From an uncultured Clostridia bacterium (lineage in GTDB: Bacteria > Bacillota > Clostridia > Lachnospirales > Lachnospiraceae), in NCBI GenBank assembly GCA_937895705.1, contig CALBKM010000044.1, positions 74,337 to 138,336 on the forward strand: a DNA stretch of 64,000 nt, read 5' to 3'. The notes under the pieces are model-generated. The model searched no databases and was not told where the DNA came from. It worked only from the letters and a program-made list of their open reading frames with translations. This document shows, piece after piece, positions 40,181-49,185 of the stretch (positions are counted from its first letter, which is position 1; each line of letters begins with the position of its first letter). The translations under genes and the position numbers were made by a program.

Positions 40181-42529
40181 TCAGCATTTTTTCAGGTTTG
40201 CAAAGGAAGCCAGCAGTTTTTTTACACCATAGGTGTCGAAAAGTACCGTAACTTCAAAGTCTCTGCCGCCGTTTACGATGTTGGTAACGGTACCGACACC
40301 GAATTTGATGTGGCGGACTTTATCACCTACGGCATAGTTCAAAGAGCCGGACGGACCGGCACCGAAATTTTTTGCCGGGGCCACAGGAGTGGAAGCGTAC
40401 GGAACGGCAGATGCACGTGGCTTCGGTTTCTCAAAGTCGAAGTCCCCGGAGGCATTGCTGTAGGAAACGGACTTCCGCGGAAGCGGCATGCTTCCGCCGG
40501 ACATGGTCCGAATCGGACTGCCGCCGAAAGCCCCGCTGTTCCGGAAGGTGTTGGAATTGCCGGCCTGTTCCATTTTAAGCAAATACCGCGGAATCTCTTT
40601 GATAAAGCGGGAGGTGGGATTGTACTGAGTCTCACCTCTTGCCATACGGGTGGAAGCGGCACTTAAGTGCAGTTCCTTCTTGGCACGGGTAATGCCTACA
40701 TAGCAGAGACGTCGTTCTTCTTCGATTTCTTCTTCCGGCTTTTCCGCATTAATGGAAGAGTAGCTCGGGAAGAGTCCGTCTTCCATACCGCATAGGTATA
40801 CGTAAGGGAATTCCAAACCTTTTGCAGCATGCAGGGTCATGAGAACCACAACATCCGTGGATTCGTCCAACGTATCGATGTCCGCAACAAGGGCTACTTC
40901 CTCCAAAAATCCGCTTAAGGTCGGTTCGTCGGCGGTTTGTTCGTAAAGAACCGCTTTGTTGATGAGTTCGTCTACGTTTGCCAGACGTTCCGCCGCTTCT
41001 TCTTCGTCGGCGGCAGAGGACTTGATTTCTTCCGTAAGTCCGGTGCCTTCCATGATTTCTTCAATCAAATTCTTTAAGGTGTAGGAAGAAGAAATCGGTT
41101 TGCTTCGCAGGGCCTCGATAAAGGCTACGAAAGAGGTCAGCTTTCCACAGGCACGGGCAACGGACGGTATGTATTCCGCATGACGTAACGCCTCGTAAAA
41201 GGTCATACCGTATTGCTCCGCATAATCATCGATACGGTCCACTGTGGTAAGGCCGATGCCACGTTTCGGGACATTGATAATACGCTTTACCGCCAGATTG
41301 TCCAGCGCATTGTCGATGGTTTTTAAGTAGGCAAGCAAATCTTTGATTTCTTTACGCTGATAGAAGTTGATGCTTCCGATTACGCGGTACGGTATATTTC
41401 TTGCGATGAGTTTTTCTTCGAACACGCGGGACTGGGCGTTGGTGCGGTATAAAATCGCGAAGTCTTTAAACGCAGCCTCTTTTTCATCGGCGCAATCACG
41501 AATGCTTTGGGCAACTCCTTCGGCTTCGGCATAGTCGGAAGGGAACTGGGTAAAGAATACCGGGGAACCTTCCTCGTTTTCGGTCCAGAGAGACTTGTCC
41601 TTACGGCCGATGTTATGGTGAATCACCTCGTTTGCCGCAGATAAAATATTGCCGGTAGAGCGGTAATTCTGCTCCAGGCGGATTACATGGGCATTCGGGT
41701 AAATTTTTTCAAAGCTCAGTATGTTCTGGATATTGGCACCGCGGAACTTGTAAATGGACTGGTCATCGTCACCTACCACGCATAAGTTCTGCTCCAAAAC
41801 GCCTTCTTCGTTGGTGTAATTGGCAAGCAAGGAAATGAGACGGAACTGGGCTGTGTTGGTGTCCTGATACTCGTCCACCATGATGTAACGGAAGCGGCGG
41901 CGGTAGTAGTCCAGAACCTCCGGATTTGTCTGGAACAGTTCCACGGTTTTCATAATCAAATCGTCAAAGTCTAAGGCATTGCTGGCTTTTAAACGTTTCT
42001 GATATTCGGTGTAAACTCTGGAAAAGTTCTTTTTGGAAAAGTCCATATTCGCCCGCATGGCGTACTCCTCCGGAGAAATCAGTTCATCCTTTGCGGAGGA
42101 AATCGCAGACAAAAAGGTGCGTTCCTTTACATTTTTAGTATCGATATTTAAGGATTTGCAGATGTCCCGAACCAGTACCTTTTGGTCGTCGGCATCGTAG
42201 ATGGTAAAGTTTCTGCTGTAGCCCAGAGATTCGATAAAACGGCGCAGGATGCGCACACAGGTGGAGTGGAAGGTGCTGACCCAGATGTTGTCCGCCCCGT
42301 AACTGACGATTTTGTCTACACGTTCTCTCATTTCCTTTGCCGCCTTGTTTGTGAAGGTGATGGCAAGAATCTGGAACGGACTGACATTCTGTTCTTCGAT
42401 TAAGTAGGCAATACGGTGGGTCAGAACTCTGGTTTTTCCGGAGCCTGCACCCGCCAAAATAAGGAGTGGTCCTTTGTCAAAAAAAACAGCTTCACGCTGC
42501 ATTGGATTTAAGGTATCGTATATACTCAT
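40181..42529 (-). CDS. pcrA: ATP-dependent DNA helicase PcrA/UvrD
   Basis: A 782-residue superfamily 1 helicase, close to the usual length. Visible motifs are Walker A in LAGAGSGKTR (27-36), motif II VDEYQDTN, motif III GDDDQSIYKFRGA, and the late VLMTLHAAKGLEFPYV and RRLCYVGITRAK. The C-terminal domain (YAVGDKVRHIKFGVGTV) is the RNA-polymerase-binding Tudor-like fold typical of PcrA. It unwinds DNA in repair, plasmid replication and transcription-coupled repair. A low-complexity stretch at about 650-720 separates the parts. Confidence 0.96.
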   Translation of the reverse strand: MSIYDTLNPMQREAVFFDKGPLLILAGAGSGKTRVLTHRIAYLIEEQNVSPFQILAITFTNKAAKEMRERVDKIVSYGADNIWVSTFHSTCVRILRRFIESLGYSRNFTIYDADDQKVLVRDICKSLNIDTKNVKERTFLSAISSAKDELISPEEYAMRANMDFSKKNFSRVYTEYQKRLKASNALDFDDLIMKTVELFQTNPEVLDYYRRRFRYIMVDEYQDTNTAQFRLISLLANYTNEEGVLEQNLCVVGDDDQSIYKFRGANIQNILSFEKIYPNAHVIRLEQNYRSTGNILSAANEVIHHNIGRKDKSLWTENEEGSPVFFTQFPSDYAEAEGVAQSIRDCADEKEAAFKDFAILYRTNAQSRVFEEKLIARNIPYRVIGSINFYQRKEIKDLLAYLKTIDNALDNLAVKRIINVPKRGIGLTTVDRIDDYAEQYGMTFYEALRHAEYIPSVARACGKLTSFVAFIEALRSKPISSSYTLKNLIEEIMEGTGLTEEIKSSAADEEEAAERLANVDELINKAVLYEQTADEPTLSGFLEEVALVADIDTLDESTDVVVLMTLHAAKGLEFPYVYLCGMEDGLFPSYSSINAEKPEEEIEEERRLCYVGITRAKKELHLSAASTRMARGETQYNPTSRFIKEIPRYLLKMEQAGNSNTFRNSGAFGGSPIRTMSGGSMPLPRKSVSYSNASGDFDFEKPKPRASAVPYASTPVAPAKNFGAGPSGSLNYAVGDKVRHIKFGVGTVTNIVNGGRDFEVTVLFDTYGVKKLLASFANLKKC

Positions 42530-42598
42530 AAGTGCCTCGTTTCTGATAATAGTTACTTTGTGGATATTATAGCATACCTAAGGAAAAAAAGAAAGTAC

Positions 42599-42627
42599 TT
42601 GCAACATGGTTTCGGATACTATATAAT
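42599..42627 (+). promoter_or_regulatory. Promoter of the DUF1836 gene
   Basis: TTGCAA (42599-42604) and a perfect TATAAT (42622-42627) are separated by 17 bases. Confidence 0.8.
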
Positions 42628-42655
42628 ATAGAGAGGATGAAAGGAGGCTGATGGA

Positions 42656-43333
42656 ATGGCTTGGGAAGACAGTGAAGAGTTGCGCGAGCTTCTTGACAGA
42701 TTAAAAGAGATTTCCTATGTTCAGCCGGATGAACTGCCGAACATTGATTTATATATGGATCAGGTAACGACGTTTATGGACCGTCATCTGGCGCCTTCGA
42801 AGCGTTATGACGAGGATAAGTTGTTGACGAAGACCATGATTAACAACTATACGAAAAACGAGCTGTTACCGTCTCCGAGTAAGAAGAAGTATTCTAAGGA
42901 CCATATGTATCTTTTGATTTTGATTTATTATTTAAAGAGTGTATTGTCCATTACGGATATTCAGGCGATATTAAAGCCTTTGAACGAGAAGTTTTTCGAT
43001 GGCGCGGGAGAAGTACCGTTTGAAAAGATTTATGAGGAGATTTTTGCCATTCAAAAAGCGCAGTCCGATGTGGTAGCGAAGGACTTGGCCAGAAAGTGGA
43101 AAGCGGTGCAGGGAACGTATGATGAGGTTAAGAAAAAGGATCAGCAGGAGTTTTTGCGGAAGCTTTCTTTGATTTGCATGCTAAGCTTTGATGTTTATAT
43201 GAAGAAGCAGATTATCGAGCAGATAATCGATAAAGAGTTTGCTCCTCGTATGGCGGATGCGTCAGTTAAGGATGAGAAGTCGGAAAAGGCAAAGAAGAAA
43301 GAAGAGAAGGCGGAAAAGAAAGCCGAAAAATAG
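42656..43333 (+). CDS. DUF1836 protein
   Basis: A 225-residue protein of the DUF1836 type. The core (YTKNELLPSPSKKKYSKDHMY, YYLKSVLSITDIQAIL) is a helical domain resembling a MerR-like DNA-binding fold. The last 25 residues are almost all Lys, Glu and Ala. Members are widespread in Firmicutes, but their role is not known to me. The ribosome site AAAGGAGG precedes the ATG. It converges on the YerC-like gene with a shared terminator at 43365. Confidence 0.85.
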   Translation: MAWEDSEELRELLDRLKEISYVQPDELPNIDLYMDQVTTFMDRHLAPSKRYDEDKLLTKTMINNYTKNELLPSPSKKKYSKDHMYLLILIYYLKSVLSITDIQAILKPLNEKFFDGAGEVPFEKIYEEIFAIQKAQSDVVAKDLARKWKAVQGTYDEVKKKDQQEFLRKLSLICMLSFDVYMKKQIIEQIIDKEFAPRMADASVKDEKSEKAKKKEEKAEKKAEK

Positions 43334-43364
43334 AGTGAGTACCGGGTCTTATCCGGAGAAAAGA

Positions 43365-43390
43365 AAGAGTGTCGCAATTACGACACTCTT
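43365..43390. terminator. Bidirectional terminator
   Basis: AAGAGTGTCG (43365-43374) pairs perfectly with CGACACTCTT (43381-43390) around CAATTA. T-rich sequence follows on both sides, and converging genes flank it. Confidence 0.85.
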
Positions 43391-43407
43391 GTTTGTTTTA
43401 TATACCG

Positions 43408-43722
43408 TTACTGTTCGGAAGAATCATCCAACGGGAGCTGCGGGATACGATCGAATACCATATCGTAACCGTCGTTGCCGTAGTTCAAAGAACGATTGAC
43501 ACGGCTGATGGTAGCGGTGGAAGCACCGGTCTTTTCCGCAATTTCTAAGTAGGTTTTATGGGAGCGGAGCATGGCCGCTACCTCAAAACGCTGGGACAGG
43601 GAAAGTAATTCGTTGATGGTACATACATCTTCAAAGAAAGTGTAGCATTCTTCTCTGTCCTTTAAAGAAAGAATTGCATCAAATAAATAATCTACTGCCG
43701 GTGTTCTGATTGTTTTACTCAT
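43408..43722 (-). CDS. TrpR-like repressor, YerC/YecD family
   Basis: A 104-residue helical DNA-binding protein. LLSLSQRFEVAAMLRSHKTYLEIAEKTGASTATISRVNRSLNYG contains the TrpR-type helix-turn-helix in the YerC/YecD pattern (the fragment SQRFEVAAML, then TGASTATISRVNRSL). Members in Bacillus are of uncertain function and not shown to regulate tryptophan genes. AAAGGAGG lies upstream of the ATG. It converges on the DUF1836 gene. Confidence 0.88.
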   Translation of the reverse strand: MSKTIRTPAVDYLFDAILSLKDREECYTFFEDVCTINELLSLSQRFEVAAMLRSHKTYLEIAEKTGASTATISRVNRSLNYGNDGYDMVFDRIPQLPLDDSSEQ

Positions 43723-43978
43723 ATGAGATAAACCTCCTTTGTATTGGAAAGTAATTTCATTTCTTACAGTGATATTTTACCACGACAAAGAATTGAAGTA
43801 AAGCTTTTTTTAATATTTTGTGTAAAATTTTTTAAAAAGATGCTCTTTTACTGAAAAATGATAGGGAAAGTTTTTGTTTTTTATAGTGGAAATTGTAAAA
43901 GAAATGTGGTATTATGTAAAGATAGTGGACCCTTTAGGGGAAAAGTTGGGATATTTTGGAAGGAATGCGGATGGTAAT

Positions 43979-44857
43979 ATGTACGAGATTATAAGAAAAG
44001 AACAGTTAAGCGATGCCATTGTAATGATGGAAGTGAAGGCGGAACGGGTGGCGAAGTCCTGTAAGCCGGGGCAGTTTGTGATTGTAAAAATAGACGAGCG
44101 GGGCGAGCGTATTCCCCTGACAATTTGTGATTATTCAAAAGAAAAAGGTACTGTTACGATTGTGTTTCAGATTGTGGGAGCATCCACTTATCGTATGGCT
44201 GCGTTGGAAAAGGGTGCGTTTTTCCGGGACTTCGTAGGACCGTTAGGCAATTATTGCGAATGGATCGACGAGCCGATAGAAGAATTAAAGAAGAAAAAAA
44301 TCTTATTTGTAGCGGGCGGTGTCGGAACCGCACCGGTGTATCCGCAGGTGAAATGGTTACATAATAAGGGGATTTCGGCGGACTGTATTATCGGTGCAAG
44401 AAATCAGAGCCTTGTAATTTTAGAGGACGAGATGCGTGAAGTTGCGGAGAATCTTTTTGTGACCACGGATGACGGTTCTTACGGTATGAAGGGAAATGTA
44501 AACGACTGCATCAAGAAACTGGTGGGAGAGGGCAAGTCTTATGATTTGGTGGTTGCCATCGGTCCGCTGATTATGATGAAGTTTGTAAGTCTTTTGACCA
44601 AGGAGCTGGGAATTCCGACGATTGTGAGTCTGAACCCGATTATGGTGGATGGTACCGGTATGTGCGGTGCCTGTCGTGTAGCGGTAGGGGACGAGATTAA
44701 GTTTGCCTGCGTGGACGGTCCGGAGTTTGACGGTCATCTGGTGGATTTTGACCAGGCAATGAAACGTCAGCAGATGTACAAGACGGAAGAAGGACGCAGA
44801 TATTTAAAGGAAAAAGAAGGCGCTACCCACCACGGCGGTTGCGGTCATTGTGAATAA
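43979..44857 (+). CDS. nfnA: NfnA-like subunit (NADH-dependent ferredoxin:NADP+ oxidoreductase alpha)
   Basis: A 292-residue protein of the ferredoxin-NADP reductase type. A FAD-binding part (GERIPLTICDYSKE) is followed by a nucleotide-binding part (FVAGGVGTAPVYPQ). Near the C terminus lies the [2Fe-2S] site (MCGACRVAV, then FACVDGPEFDGHLVDFD). With NfnB it forms a flavin-based bifurcating enzyme that links NADH, reduced ferredoxin and NADPH. ATG 43979 is chosen because the upstream frame has no family similarity. The ribosome signal is weak (GGAAGGAATG). nfnB starts 24 bases after the stop. Confidence 0.88.
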   Translation: MYEIIRKEQLSDAIVMMEVKAERVAKSCKPGQFVIVKIDERGERIPLTICDYSKEKGTVTIVFQIVGASTYRMAALEKGAFFRDFVGPLGNYCEWIDEPIEELKKKKILFVAGGVGTAPVYPQVKWLHNKGISADCIIGARNQSLVILEDEMREVAENLFVTTDDGSYGMKGNVNDCIKKLVGEGKSYDLVVAIGPLIMMKFVSLLTKELGIPTIVSLNPIMVDGTGMCGACRVAVGDEIKFACVDGPEFDGHLVDFDQAMKRQQMYKTEEGRRYLKEKEGATHHGGCGHCE

Positions 44858-44881
44858 AAGCAAGAGTTTAGGAGAGGTAAG

Positions 44882-46270
44882 ATGGATGTTTTAAAACGTG
44901 TTCCGGTGCGCGAGCAGGATGCGGCGGAACGTGCTCATAATTTCGAGGAGGTATGTCTCGGATATTCCATGGAAGAGGCGAGAGCCGAGGCAGACAGATG
45001 TTTAAAATGTAAAAATCCGAAATGTCAGACCGGTTGTCCGGTAAATATTGATATTCCGCGGTTTATCGGCAAGGTAAGCGAAGGAGATGTGGAAGGTGCG
45101 TACCATGTAATCTCCGAGTATTCCGCACTTCCGGCGGTATGCGGGCGTGTTTGTCCGCAGGAGTCCCAATGCGAAGCAAAGTGTATTCGCGGAATTAAGG
45201 GAGATGCGATTTCCATCGGAAAGCTGGAGCGATTTGTGGCGGATTACGCCAGAGAGCATGAACTTCGGCCGGTAGTACAGGCGGAAAAGAAGAATAAAAA
45301 GGTGGCGGTCATCGGTTCCGGACCTTCAGGACTTACCTGTGCAGGGGATTTGGCAAAAAACGGTTATGACGTGACTATTTTCGAAGCTCTTCACGAGCCG
45401 GGCGGCGTACTTGTTTACGGCATTCCGGAGTTCCGTTTGCCGAAGGATACGGTAGTAAAAAGCGAGATTGAGAATGTAAAAGCATTAGGTGTAAAGATAG
45501 AGACCAATGTAGTCATCGGAAAGTCCGTGACCATTGACGAGCTTCTTACGGAAGAAGGTTATTCTGCTGTGTTTATCGGTTCAGGTGCCGGACTTCCGAA
45601 GTTTATGGGAATTCCGGGGGAGAATGCCAACGGTGTTTTTTCTGCCAATGAGTATTTGACCAGAAATAATTTGATGAAGGCCTTTACGGATGATCATGAT
45701 ACCCCGATTGCAGCAGGCAAGAAAGTAGCTGTTGTGGGCGGCGGCAACGTAGCTATGGATGCGGCACGTACGGCACTTCGTCTCGGTGCGGAGGTATATA
45801 TTGTGTACCGTCGCGGAGAAGAAGAGCTTCCGGCCCGTGTGGAAGAGGTACATCATGCAAAAGAGGAAGGTGTTATTTTTAAGCTTCTGACCAATCCGAA
45901 GGAAATTCTGGTGGATGATAACGGCTGGGTAAAAGGAATGCGTTGTGCGCAGATGGAGCTTGGAGAGCCGGATTCGTCCGGACGTCGTCAGCCGGTAGAA
46001 GTATCGGGTTCCGAGTTTACACTTACACTGGATACGGTGATTATGTCTTTGGGAACCAGTCCGAATCCGCTCATTGTTTCTACCACAAAAGGGCTGGATG
46101 CAAACAGAAGAGGTTGTATTGTAGCCGCGGAAGAGACCGGAAGTACCAGTAAAGCGGCGGTATTTGCGGGTGGTGACGCAGTGACCGGTGCGGCAACGGT
46201 GATTTTGGCAATGGGAGCCGGAAAAGCGGCAGCGAAGGGAATCGACGAGTATCTTTCCAAAGCAAAATAA
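44882..46270 (+). CDS. nfnB: NfnB-like subunit (GltD-type oxidoreductase beta)
   Basis: A 462-residue flavoprotein similar to the small subunit of glutamate synthase. Two [4Fe-4S] clusters are held by CLKCKNPKCQTGCPVNIDIP and CGRVCPQESQCEAKC. The FAD site is VIGSGPSGLTCAGDLAKNG and the NADP(H) site is VVGGGNVAMDAARTALRLG. It pairs with NfnA just upstream. In anaerobes the pair makes NADPH from NADH and reduced ferredoxin. A stand-alone GltD is the alternative, but no gltB is present here, which supports NfnB. TAGGAGAGG precedes the ATG. Confidence 0.92.
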   Translation: MDVLKRVPVREQDAAERAHNFEEVCLGYSMEEARAEADRCLKCKNPKCQTGCPVNIDIPRFIGKVSEGDVEGAYHVISEYSALPAVCGRVCPQESQCEAKCIRGIKGDAISIGKLERFVADYAREHELRPVVQAEKKNKKVAVIGSGPSGLTCAGDLAKNGYDVTIFEALHEPGGVLVYGIPEFRLPKDTVVKSEIENVKALGVKIETNVVIGKSVTIDELLTEEGYSAVFIGSGAGLPKFMGIPGENANGVFSANEYLTRNNLMKAFTDDHDTPIAAGKKVAVVGGGNVAMDAARTALRLGAEVYIVYRRGEEELPARVEEVHHAKEEGVIFKLLTNPKEILVDDNGWVKGMRCAQMELGEPDSSGRRQPVEVSGSEFTLTLDTVIMSLGTSPNPLIVSTTKGLDANRRGCIVAAEETGSTSKAAVFAGGDAVTGAATVILAMGAGKAAAKGIDEYLSKAK

Positions 46271-46583
46271 ACGGAACAGAGCATTGCCGAAAATATATGA
46301 TTTAAAATAAAAAAGTTGACAAATGCTTGAAAATCAGGTGTTTGCCAGCTTTTTTTATTAAAATTCATTCGTCACTTTGCATAAAGTCGGGGAGAAAACT
46401 TTGGTGATTATTCCGTCTTGTAATTATTGAAACGGTTTGTTAATATTAAATTAAAGATATCGTTTCGAATTCGAATATCTAATTATCTTTTACTCTTGTT
46501 CGGAGTAGCTTTCCATGGATTTTGCGTGAAAACAAATAGTATCGGGTGCGCCAAAATGCGCATTAATAAGGAAGGAGTGTAAA
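46271..46583 (+). other. 313-base intergenic region
   Basis: AT-rich, no gene seen. It holds the nfnB terminator at 46317-46356 and, further on, a 12-base palindrome TTCGAATTCGAA (46464-46475) flanked by AGATAT/ATATCT. No clear promoter hexamer pair could be assigned for the DUF5688 gene. Confidence 0.7.
46317..46356 (+). terminator. Terminator after nfnB
   Basis: A 13-base stem (46317-46329 with 46335-46347), containing G-U pairs and one mismatch, is followed by a run of seven T residues. Confidence 0.75.
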
Positions 46584-47534
46584 ATGCAGACAAGAAACGG
46601 CGGAGATAAAATGGACCGCGCAAATTTTTGTGACAGCTTATGCAGACAAGTGCTTTCCGTGTTGGGGGAAGAGTATCGCACGGAACTGTCGCAAGTAAGA
46701 AAAAACAATGGTGTGATGAAGGATGTATTGTATGTAAGGAAAGAGAACAGTGAGTGTATTCCGTGCTTTTATATGGACGAGTTGTATGGATCATATTGTA
46801 TGGGAGAAAATGAAATCGGACTTGCGGAATATCTGTCCAACGTTGTTTTGAACGAATGTGATGTTGTAAAAGAGCAAGCGAAAGAGTATCTGACCAAAGA
46901 ATGGATGGTGGATAATCTGTTTGTAAGGCTTCTTCATTTTGAGAAGAATGCAAAATGGCTGGAGAATGCGGTGTACGTAAGGGTGATGGATCTGGCGGCA
47001 GTGTTTTACGTTTTAACGGAGGATTGCGAAGAGGGGGTAAAGAGTTTTCAACTGCCGAAGAATGCGTGGGAGACGTTGGAGTTAGGCACTGCGGAAGAGT
47101 ATTTCGAAACGGCGGTAGAGAATACGAGAAGGCTTTTTCCGGAAAAACTCTGGTGTTTGGAACAGCGTGTTGCGGAATGCGAAATAAAAGGGGATGAACC
47201 GTCCTGTGTACTGACAGAACAGCAGGGTGCGATGTACTCTCATCGTTTGTATGTTTTAACAAATCACAGAAGGATTAACGGTGGAATGGTAATGATGTAT
47301 CCGGGAGTATTGCGACGGCTTTCCGAAAAATTTTCCGGAAGTTTTTATGTGATTCCCAGCAGTATTCATGAAGTATTATTGTTAAAAGCTACCGAGGAAG
47401 AGGATGCAAACTACTTAAACCGTATGGTGCGTGCGGTAAATGAGCAACAGGTGGCACCGGAGGAAGTGTTGGCCGATTATGTGTATTTTTACGATGCGGA
47501 AGAACAGGAACTGCACAGTTTGACCGGTAATTAG
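46584..47534 (+). CDS. DUF5688 family protein
   Basis: A 316-residue soluble protein of a family that I associate with Lachnospiraceae (DUF5688). The C-terminal part (YVLTNHRRINGGMVMMYPGVLRRL and FYVIPSSIHEVLLL) is the recognisable pattern. No signal peptide or membrane helix. Function is unknown; these proteins are often multicopy in a genome. AAGGAAGGAG precedes the ATG. It is a single gene between a terminator and the convergent terminator at 47541. Confidence 0.82.
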   Translation: MQTRNGGDKMDRANFCDSLCRQVLSVLGEEYRTELSQVRKNNGVMKDVLYVRKENSECIPCFYMDELYGSYCMGENEIGLAEYLSNVVLNECDVVKEQAKEYLTKEWMVDNLFVRLLHFEKNAKWLENAVYVRVMDLAAVFYVLTEDCEEGVKSFQLPKNAWETLELGTAEEYFETAVENTRRLFPEKLWCLEQRVAECEIKGDEPSCVLTEQQGAMYSHRLYVLTNHRRINGGMVMMYPGVLRRLSEKFSGSFYVIPSSIHEVLLLKATEEEDANYLNRMVRAVNEQQVAPEEVLADYVYFYDAEEQELHSLTGN

Positions 47535-47540
47535 AAAAAA

Positions 47541-47575
47541 GCACCTGTTATTCCGAACTAAGGAATGACAGGTGC
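47541..47575. terminator. Bidirectional terminator
   Basis: GCACCTGT pairs with ACAGGTGC, and ATTCC with GGAAT, in one interrupted stem. On the minus strand it is followed by TTTTTTCT, serving the gene at 47595; the plus-strand T tract is weaker. Confidence 0.85.
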
Positions 47576-47594
47576 CTGTTTGCATGTGATAAAA

Positions 47595-48689
47595 TTAATT
47601 TCCGGAGGAATTCGAAACAAGAAGCTGGTAGAAATCTTTTAAGTCATCGTCGGATAAAAGAGCTTCCTGCATTTTTTCATTGGTTTGTTTCGCAAGTTCC
47701 TGAATTTCATCACTCTGAATTACAGCGGCACAATAGGCATCCGTGTCAAGAGACGTAATACCGAGGTATACGGCCGGAATGCCGGTGACGGGATCTAAGT
47801 CAATGTAGTAGGACTCCATGCACGGAGCAGGTGTCTGGGAAAACACAATCTTTTCATTGTGTGTAACAAATGCAATGTATTCAAATTCATTAACGCCCGG
47901 ATACAAAAGTAAATCGTAATCGGAGAAAGATTCCGTAACGGAGTATCGGGAGGCGATATAATCAAGGTTCAGGTATTCGGAATCCGTAACGCACTGCTTG
48001 AGCAACGGTTCATTGACAGCCAGACAAGCGTTGTGGTACCGACGAATCAGCGATAAGACGGACAAATTCAAAACCTCTTCGGTTTGGCGCACTTCCGAAA
48101 ACGCAGTCATGGTCTTGGAAGAGAGCGGTATCGTCTGGATACGGAACGTGCCGTCAGGAAGTCGTTTTACGTAATATTCCGAAAACTGCGGTACGGAAAT
48201 CAGGATATCGTTGTAATAAAGCGAGTAGGTGGCGTATACAATAGAAAAGACACCGTCGATTCCGGGCTTGGAATACAGTTCTATGTTTTCCACCCTTTTT
48301 ACGTTCTTTGAGTTGTTTTCCATAAGGGTAGGACTGAGCAAGGTTGCATCGGTTACCAGAGAAGAGGTGGTTTCAAAGTCGTTGGCGTAATACGCCTGAA
48401 TATAAGACGTAACTAGCTCTGATACGGCAGGAAGCGGTTTGCTTAATCCTATGTTAAGAAGAACCTGATATGAAGGTTCCGGGGCGGATGTCGGAGAAAC
48501 CGTTTCCGGCGAAGGAGTGGCGGTACTGTCCGTTAAGAGTTCAGGGTCTGGTGTAAGCGTCGGAGCAACAGTGGCCGTCGGAGTAACGTCGGTAACCGTA
48601 ACGTCCGTTGTCTGCGGATATAACAAAAAGGAGAGTCCGAGCACAAGAGCCGAACTGGATATAGCAGATATACAACGCTTAAACTTCAT
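47595..48689 (-). CDS. Exported protein with Thr/Pro-rich linker
   Basis: A 364-residue protein. It starts with a signal peptide (MKFKRCISAISSSALVLGLSF) and continues with a linker of about 55 residues rich in Thr, Pro, Ser and Val. The folded part (from about residue 75) contains a repeated-looking alpha/beta domain (VSELVTSYIQAYYANDF, then LNLSVLSLIRRYHNACLAVN), each like a NTF2-type start helix. No lipobox is seen. Function unknown. AAAGGAGG sets the ATG at 48689. Confidence 0.72.
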   Translation of the reverse strand: MKFKRCISAISSSALVLGLSFLLYPQTTDVTVTDVTPTATVAPTLTPDPELLTDSTATPSPETVSPTSAPEPSYQVLLNIGLSKPLPAVSELVTSYIQAYYANDFETTSSLVTDATLLSPTLMENNSKNVKRVENIELYSKPGIDGVFSIVYATYSLYYNDILISVPQFSEYYVKRLPDGTFRIQTIPLSSKTMTAFSEVRQTEEVLNLSVLSLIRRYHNACLAVNEPLLKQCVTDSEYLNLDYIASRYSVTESFSDYDLLLYPGVNEFEYIAFVTHNEKIVFSQTPAPCMESYYIDLDPVTGIPAVYLGITSLDTDAYCAAVIQSDEIQELAKQTNEKMQEALLSDDDLKDFYQLLVSNSSGN

Positions 48690-48767
48690 AAGAAACCCTC
48701 CTTTGTATTTTTTTAACAACCACTATTTATCATACCAAAAAAATTAGAGAAAATCAACTGTTTCTAC

Positions 48768-48796
48768 TTGACCAAATGTTGTTAATTGGATATAAT
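48768..48796 (+). promoter_or_regulatory. Promoter of tRNA-Arg
   Basis: TTGACC (48768-48773) and TATAAT (48791-48796) with 17-base spacing lie 10 bases before the tRNA. Confidence 0.85.
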
Positions 48797-48805
48797 ATCA
48801 TTATT

Positions 48806-48879
48806 GCATCTGTAGCTCAGTGGATAGAGCAATGGTTTCCGGAACCATGTTAGCGGGGGTTCGAGTCCCTTCAGATGCA
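48806..48879 (+). tRNA. tRNA-Arg (anticodon CCG)
   Basis: The cloverleaf closes with the acceptor GCATCTG/CAGATGC, a D stem GCTC/GAGC, an anticodon stem ATGGT/ACCAT holding the loop TTCCGGA (anticodon CCG), and a T loop TTCGAGT. The 3' CCA is not encoded; T-rich sequence follows directly. It decodes CGG. It is transcribed toward the rluF-like gene. Confidence 0.93.
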
Positions 48880-48990
48880 TTTTTTCTTTATTTTGGTGCG
48901 AGAGTCCGTAGAGGGATTCTTTATATCGGGATGCGTTTTGCCGGGAGGGCAGTACGATGGGAGCTTTTCCGTAGGTAGAACGCGGGAAGG

Positions 48991-49136
48991 CTTTTTTGCG
49001 TGCAGGCAAAGTGAGCAAAGAGTTACCGGTGCAAGCATGCTTGCAGACCGGTGACGAAATGCGAACGCGCCCACGACTGAGTGACGAAAGTCACGAAGTT
49101 GTGGGAGAAGCGAAGCACAGCCTGAACGCAAAAAAG
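48991..49136 (+). repeat. Structured repeated element, copy 2
   Basis: The 146-base unit is closed by a perfect 11-base outer stem, CTTTTTTGCGT (48991-49001) with ACGCAAAAAAG (49126-49136). Inside are a hairpin with stems ACCGGT/ACCGGT and GCAAG/CTTGC, the linker ATGCGAACGCGCCCACGAC, a hairpin with GTGAC/GTCAC inside CCCACGAC/GTTGTGGG, and a GCGAAGC turn. The order of parts matches copy 1 at 1055. It lies between tRNA-Arg and the rluF-like gene, on the plus strand. Confidence 0.78.
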
Positions 49137-49158
49137 AAGCAGGCAAAGTGAGCAAAGA
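49002..49158 (+). repeat. Direct repeat around element copy 2
   Basis: GCAGGCAAAGTGAGCAAAGA occurs at 49002-49021 inside the start of the element and again, identically, at 49139-49158 just after its end, 137 bases apart. This may be the start of a second, degenerate copy or a mark of insertion. Confidence 0.7.
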
Positions 49159-49185
49159 ACAGAGAGTGTTAGAAAGGATGTTGTG

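Noticed and set aside
40310..40666. Plus-strand open frame inside pcrA
   Set aside because: Lies in the C-terminal coding region of a clear helicase and has no ribosome site or family pattern.
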